Program-made: the position numbers and the translations under genes
In this document: positions 58,801 to 64,000 of the stretch, piece by piece
How the letters are laid out: the number at the start of each line of letters is the position of its first letter
How positions within the stretch are numbered: the stretch's first letter is position 1
Notes under the pieces: generated by a model
What the model was told of the DNA's origin: nothing
Seen by the model: only the letters and a program-made list of their open reading frames with translations
Databases searched by the model: none
NCBI GenBank assembly: GCA_035048815.1
Contig: JAUCBN010000017.1
Location: 9,916,936-9,980,935 of the forward strand
Source of the DNA: Abelmoschus esculentus
Lineage: Eukaryota; Streptophyta; Magnoliopsida; Malvales; Malvaceae
Direction: 5' to 3'
DNA length: 64,000 nt

Positions 58801-59313
58801 TCCAACCCCGAGATACTCGAATTACACTAAGATGGTGGTGATTGAGACTGTCGGAAAAGGGGCTAGGAAAGGGAAAGGACTCGGGAAGAACTTGCAAGGA
58901 TGCCTGAAAGTCAGGAGTGTTATAGACAAGAGAGACAGGTTCGGGTTAGGCTTTCACCCTACCTACCTACAAAGGAAACAAGAAAGGAAGAGGAAGGAAG
59001 TGCAAAGAAGAGCCCGACTCAGAGGAGAGGATATCCCGTGGAAACCCATAGTCAAGACTGATCTCAAGAATAGTTTCACCTTCGGAGGAATTGAGAATTC
59101 TGGGGAGAAGGTGCACCAAGCCAATTTAGAAGGGCAGAAGTTTTACAAGGCTGAGCTCATGAGTGAAATCTTCGAAGTGATGAATGTGAATATGATCTCT
59201 CAGAATGTCGAGGGAAAGTCTGCTCTGCTTGCCATTCGTCCATGCCTCCCGGATGAAAAGCTCGACAATTGGACCTGCGTCGATCTGCCTATAGTTGTTA
59301 AAAATGAATCAAA
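55871..59313 (+). pseudogene. Ogre gag-protease frame
   Basis: Starts at ATG 55871 (MEEQFSKLEEDL); the open frame begins slightly earlier without an ATG. The first 100 residues are coiled-coil-like. The gag core follows (KYDGTTCPTAHVTMFCRKM, SLVGSAARWYNQL, WKDLAKAFIDQYKH). Then come two Cys-His motifs of the type C-x2-H-x5-H-x4-C (CEYHAGVLGHNIENC and the variant CEYHQSSDHDIQVC), which replace a normal zinc knuckle. The protease active site is IDNG at about 58355-58366, with a later GRPW. A glycine-rich G-patch-like segment (GKGLGKNLQG) lies near 58880. An in-frame TAG at 57833 separates gag from protease; it is either decay or a readthrough site. The frame ends at a splice donor. Confidence 0.82.
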
Positions 59314-59548
59314 GTAATGTCTAAAAAACACCTCCCGTTCGCTTTCGCCCAAAGCAATGGGGTTTCTTTGTAAAGGGCATCTATGTTAATTTGCATTCCA
59401 ATGAAAATAGAGGGCTTCATGCTCTTTTTCTCAAATGGCAAACAATCTTCTTTTCATACATTTTGTTTCTTGCATTCTTTATTCCTTTATTCTTTATTTG
59501 TAAAATATGTATACTATTTCCCAACATAGGAAATTTAAATTCTTGCAG
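59314..59548 (+). other. Ogre intron between protease and RT
   Basis: 235 bases, GTAATG at the start and TTCTTGCAG at the end, with a T-rich interior. Splicing joins AA to G within a Lys codon and keeps one frame across (NES-K-FNNIDCMNDTE). Unspliced, the frame stops at TAA 59315. Ogre elements are known for an intron at this place. Confidence 0.8.
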
Positions 59549-62500
59549 GTTCAATAATATCGATTGTATGAATGATACTGAACTTAATCTTGTACCGAAT
59601 TTCGAACAACCCGTACTTGTCGCAGAAGCCGAGGAAGAGGAAGAAGAGTTAGAGATCCCCGATGAGTTAATAAGGTTGATGGCCAGTGAAGAAAAGCAGA
59701 TACTGCCCCATCAGGAGGATCTGGAGATAATAAATTTGGGATCTGAAGAAGAGAGAAGAGAAGTGAAAATAGACACCACTTTAGCATCAAACTCAAGGGA
59801 AAGATTAATTGGGTTGCTTTCAGAGTTTAAAGATGTTTTTGCTTGGAAATATCAAGATATGCCGGGTCTAAATACAGATATTGTTGTACACAAGCTACCC
59901 ACACGACCGGAGAACAAGCCCGTTCAACAAAAGCTCCGTAGATTGAGAACGGATATGTTGTTGAAAATAAGAGAAGAAGTGAGAAAACAGTTCGAAGCCG
60001 GGTTCTTGAAAGTAGCAAAGTACCCAGAGTGGGTTGCAAATATCGTGTCGGTGCCCAAAAAGGATGGGAAAGTACGCATGTGTGTAGATTATCGTGATCT
60101 CAATAAGGCCAGTCCCAAGGACAATTTTCCTCTCCCGCATATTGACACCCTTGTTGACAATACTGCGGGGCACTCATGGTTTTCTTTCATGGATGGTTTT
60201 TCGGGTTATAATCAGATTAAGATGTGCCCGGATGATATGGAAAAAACCACCTTCGTGACACTATGGGGCACATTCTGCTATAAAGTAATGCCTTTCGGAT
60301 TGAAGAATGCCGGGGCCACATATCAGAGAGCAATGGTGACCCTTTTTCACGACATGATGCACAAAGAAATTGAAGTGTATGTGGATGACATGATAGCCAA
60401 GTCCAAGACGGAGAATGAGCATCTTCAGAATCTGCAAAAGTTGTTTTTGAGGTTAAGAAAATATCAGTTGAAGCTCAATCCCGCCAAATGTACTTTCGCA
60501 GTAACATCCGAAAAGCTCCTTGGGTTCGTAGTTAGCCGAAGAGGGATAGAAATTGATCCAGATAAAGTCAAGGCCATAAGAGACCTTCCGCCACCGCAAA
60601 CACAAAAAGAAGTTCGAGGTTTCTTAGGGAGGCTAAACTACATCTCCCGTTTCATATCTTAGCTAACGGATAAGTGTGACCCCATTTTCAGACTTCTCCG
60701 TAAAAATGACCCGGGAACCTGGTATGAAGATTGCCAGACAGCATTTGAGAAAGTTAAGGAGTATCTAACTAAAGCCCCAGTTTTAGTGGCCCCCGTGCCC
60801 GATCGACCGTTGATTTTATACCTAACAGTTTTTGAGAACTCAATGGGCTGTGTGTTAGGTCAACAAGACGAGTCAGGTAGGAAGGAAAGGGCAATCTACT
60901 ATCTGAGTAAGAAGTTCACAGAAGGCGAAACTCGATATCCGCAAACTCAAAAGTTGTGTTGCGCCCTAGTTTGGGCAACTAAAAGGCTGAGACAGTATAT
61001 GTTGTATCACACCACCTATCTGATATCACGGTCTGATCCCTTAAAAGCCCTAATGGAAGCACCGGCGTTGACAGGAAAGATGGCTCGATGGCAGATGCTT
61101 TTGTCTGAATTCGATATTGTGTATGTAAATCAAAAATCTGTAAAGGGCAGTGCAGTGGCCGATTTCTTGGCTAGTCGGGCTGCAAATAATTATGAACCCC
61201 TGAACTTTGATTTCCCGGATGAAGATTTAATATCCGCCATAGTCGAGGGAGGAATAACTGAAACTGTGTTGCCATGGAAACTATATTTTGACGGGGCTTC
61301 TAATGCCCTCGGGCATGGCATAGGGGCAATGTTGGTCTCTCCGGAAGAAGTTCATTATCCGCTCACGAGCAGATTGAATTTCTTTTGCACTAATAATATG
61401 GCAGAATACGAAGCTTGCATGATGGGCTTGTACGCGGCTATTGAACGCAAAGTTCGTGTCCTTCAGGTGTTCGGAGACTCTTCGCTAGTCATTTATCAGT
61501 TACGGCAAGAGTGGGAAACCAAGGACCCTAAATTGATCAAGTATTATAATCTGATTCAAGATTTGATTCAGAGCTTTGAAAAAATCAGTTTTGAATATCT
61601 ACCGAGGGAGGATAACCAAATGGCTGATGCTTTGGCCACTCTGGCCGCGACTTTCAAGACAAACACGAGGGCTCAAATGAGGTCGCTAGAAATGCAAAGC
61701 ATCGAACTGCCTGCCCACTGCTATGGAGTAGAAGAGGAGAAAGATGGGAATCCTTGGTATCATGATATTCTGCAGTACATCAAATCTCAAGTTTATCCTG
61801 AGGGAGCCACAGATGTCGACAAAAGGACTATTAGGAGAATGGCAGCAGGGTATGTCCTTGATAGGGATATTTTGTACAAAAGAGGGAGTGATCAGGTGTT
61901 AATGAGATGTGTTGGTGCCCAAGAAGCTAAAACCATAGTGACAGAAATACACGAGGGCATATGTGGGACTCATGCTAATGGTTTTGCAATGGCTAGAAAA
62001 ATCATGAGATGTGGCTATTATTGGTCGACGATGGAAGGAGACTGCATTAATTATGCCAAAAGATGTCACAAATGTCAGATTTATGCGGATAAAATTCATT
62101 CCCCACCTTTGCCGTTACATACTTTGAACGCACCTTGGCCTTTTGCTGCCTGGGGGATAGATGTCATCGGACAGATTCATCCTAAGGCATCTAACGGGCA
62201 CCGTTTCATTCTAGTAGCAATTGATTATTTCACTAAGTGGGTAGAGACTGCTTCCTACGCCAACATCACGCGAGCCACGGTCTGTAGGTTTTTTAAAAAA
62301 GAGATCATCTGTCGTTATGGTTTGCCAGAAAGAATTATCACCGATAACGCCACAAATCTGAACAACAAGATGATTTCTGAGGTGTGCGAACAGTTTAAGA
62401 TTATGCATCATAACTCTACTGTATATCGACCCAAGATGAACGGAGCGGTTGAGGCTGCTAATAAGAACATTAAGAGGATCATAGCAAAAACTACGGATAC

Positions 62501-63002
62501 TTTCAAGGATTGGCATGAGAAGTTGCCTTTTGCGTTGTTTGCTTATCGAACCTCAATACGAACTTCGACCGGGGCAACCCCATACTCACTGGTTTACGGT
62601 ATGGAAGCAGTCCTACCACTCGAAGTTGAAATACCCTCTCTCCGAATCCTGAGTGAATCTAAATTAGAAGACGCTGAATGGGTACAAGTCAGGATAGATA
62701 ATTTGAACCTGATAGAGGAAAAGAGGCTAAACGCCATTTGTCATGGCTAGATGTACCAGAAAAGAATGATGCGAGCCTATAATAAGAAAGTTAGGCCTCG
62801 TGAGTTTCAGGAAGGGGACATGGTGCTAAAAAGGATTCTACCAATCCAAAAGGATTTTCGGGGAAAATGGATGCCTAACTGGGAAGGACCGTACGTCGTG
62901 AAGAAGGTCTTTTCAGGGGGAGCTGTCATTCTGGCAGAAATGGATGGGAATGAGTTGAGTAATCCTGTGAATTCAGATTGGATCAAGAGGTATTATGCCT
63001 AA
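59549..63002 (+). pseudogene. Ogre RT, two RNase H domains, integrase
   Basis: One frame after the intron with TAG at 60660 and 62748 only. RT: VPKKDGKVRMCVDYRDLNK, FSGYNQI, YVDDM (YVDD at 60378-60389). First RNase H (about 60780-61190): the usual first catalytic Asp is replaced (LYLTVFEN). Second, archaeal-type RNase H: YFDGAS (Asp at 61290), NMAEYEA, FGDSS, NQMADALA, all acidic residues present. Integrase: HHCC zinc region (HEGICGTHANG ... CHKCQIYAD), catalytic Asp 62160, Asp 62343 and Glu 62451, giving D-x60-D-x35-E. The C-terminal part (REFQEGDMVLKRI ... WEGPYVVKKVF) follows the last TAG. At both stops the family normally has Gln. Length and order are as in a full Ogre polyprotein. Confidence 0.88.
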
Positions 63003-63038
63003 GAAGAAGAAAAAAAAAGAAAAAAAAAAGGAGGGTCT

Positions 63039-63150
63039 AGGGTGAAAACCCGAAAAGGGCACCTTAGGACCATAGGAGGGTTTAAGGTGAAAATCCGGAA
63101 AGGACGCCTTAGAACCGAAGGAGATTTTGAGTTGAAAGCCCGAAAGGGCG
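63039..63150 (+). repeat. Tandem hairpin repeats in the Ogre 3' region
   Basis: Three units of about 45 bases. The first two share a fixed architecture: a 6-pair outer stem, four unpaired A, a 3-pair inner stem and a 5-base GA-rich loop (63039-63065 and 63084-63110). The third keeps a 4-pair inner stem GCCC/GGGC closed by a GAAA loop (63138-63149). A fourth copy lies at 63545-63568. Confidence 0.65.
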
Positions 63151-63544
63151 GCCCAAATATTTGTAAGGTCCGGCACTTCGTCAACTCTCTTGGAGGCTAC
63201 TGTGATCAAGTTGGGAAGCGAGATCTTTGATGCGGTTGATGAGTTCTCGTATCATTCATACCTTCAATATTGTGAAGTCTGTTTAGAGTTTAATTCTCCT
63301 ACTTTTCTTGCACATTTCGTGTTTGCCATGACTTTTGGAATATAATAGCTATATTAAATATCTCTATTCTGCATCATATTCATTCCCTTTAGTATATTCG
63401 TAAATAAATCAACCCGGAACATCAATAAACAAAGTTTTTTTTCGACGTTGCTATGACTTATCTCATCAGCTACCGGTCGAAGAGAAGCAGAGTCCAAATC
63501 AATCCGCAGTAACCAATAGAGATCGTCGAAGATTCAATTTTACT

Positions 63545-63568
63545 AGGTGAGAACCCGAAAGAGCGCCT
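63545..63568 (+). repeat. Fourth copy of the 3' hairpin
   Basis: Outer AGGTG/CGCCT, unpaired agaa, inner ccc/gag and GAAA loop: the same plan as at 63039, about 480 bases downstream. Confidence 0.5.
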
Positions 63569-63569
63569 G

Positions 63570-63737
63570 AGAAAGATAAGAAGAAAGATAAGAAAAAGAA
63601 AAAAGAAAGAAAGGAAAGAAAAAAAAAGGGAGAAAAGAAAAAAAGAAAAAAGAAAAAAAAAAGGGAAAAAAAGAAGAAGAAGAAGAAGAAAAAGAAGAAA
63701 AAGGGGAGAAAAGAAGAAGGGATAAGGGAGAAGAAAG
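63570..63737 (+). repeat. Long purine-rich tract
   Basis: Almost only A and G for about 165 bases, with a few T. It may include or mimic the polypurine tract for plus-strand priming, but the 3' LTR does not begin at once after it within the window. Confidence 0.6.
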
Positions 63738-64000
63738 TCGTCAAAGTGAAAATCCGCAAACGGGTGTCCCGAAAAGAGTAAATTTAGGAATCCCGTTGTT
63801 CAAGTCAGAAGATGGCTTGGGTCCTAACATAGGGAGCGATTACAAAGAAGATGTGAAACCAGAGAGACCAGATCCGAATGACTTTCGTTTGACTCGAACA
63901 TGCATCATGTAGAATAGGAGCATGCTAACCCATACTATGTCATATCATATGCATTTACAGGAAAGAAGAACGCTAGTATTTCAGTGCTAGCCCACTACGG
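63738..64000 (+). other. Ogre 3' untranslated region continuing past the window
   Basis: No similarity to the 5' LTR start is seen here, so the 3' LTR lies further right. No gene is seen. Confidence 0.5.

Noticed and set aside
63499..63759. Phe-rich minus-strand frame
   Set aside because: It is the complement of the purine tract.

Overview
This is nuclear DNA of a flowering plant, most likely a eudicot; I cannot name the species. The signs are two nuclear genes for chloroplast proteins (a TAB2-type gene and a photosystem II 5 kDa protein gene), plant L1 LINEs with DUF4283-type ORF1 and RNase H ends, an Ogre/Tat LTR retrotransposon, and a very AT-rich satellite with a monomer of about 170 bp. 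Most of the window is repeat DNA.

Layout. 1-8.5 kb: nested and partly inverted LTRs of one Ty3/Gypsy family around a gag-protease-only internal region, interleaved with a 33-bp minisatellite. 9.1-13.5 kb: a decayed antisense LINE (LINE-1). 13.5-31.2 and 40.1-44.8 kb: one satellite array, about 22 kb in total, built of three monomer classes in a roughly 510-bp higher-order repeat. It is split by a second antisense LINE (LINE-2, 31.2-40.1 kb) whose ORF1 is open and whose ORF2 is broken. 44.8-45.4 kb: a short dispersed-repeat stretch. 45.4-46.0 kb: the first two exons of a TAB2-like gene on the minus strand, with nothing recognisable of the rest of the gene. 46.26-47.88 kb: a palindromic Mutator-type element with a perfect 9-bp target duplication. 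48.86-49.18 kb: a complete single-exon PSBTN gene. About 49.8 kb to the right edge: an Ogre element with its long 5' LTR, tRNA-Arg primer site, ORF1, gag-pro, an intron, RT, two RNase H domains, integrase and the start of a structured 3' region. Its 3' LTR lies outside the window.

How it fits together. Only PSBTN looks like a complete, working host gene. TAB2 is either a truncated relic or a gene with a very large repeat-filled intron. The retroelements are old and decayed. Where I can infer the original codon of an in-frame stop, the change is a C-to-T or G-to-A transition, and all five internal stops in the Ogre frame are TAG, as expected of methylated, deaminating heterochromatin. The most interesting structural signals are an ATGA stop-start overlap preceded by a conserved hairpin at the LINE ORF1/ORF2 boundary, covarying twin hairpins in the LINE leaders, a repeated two-stem hairpin in the Ogre 3' region, and the trimeric satellite. 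All coordinates and motifs were read by eye; family assignments rest on recognised motifs, not on searches.
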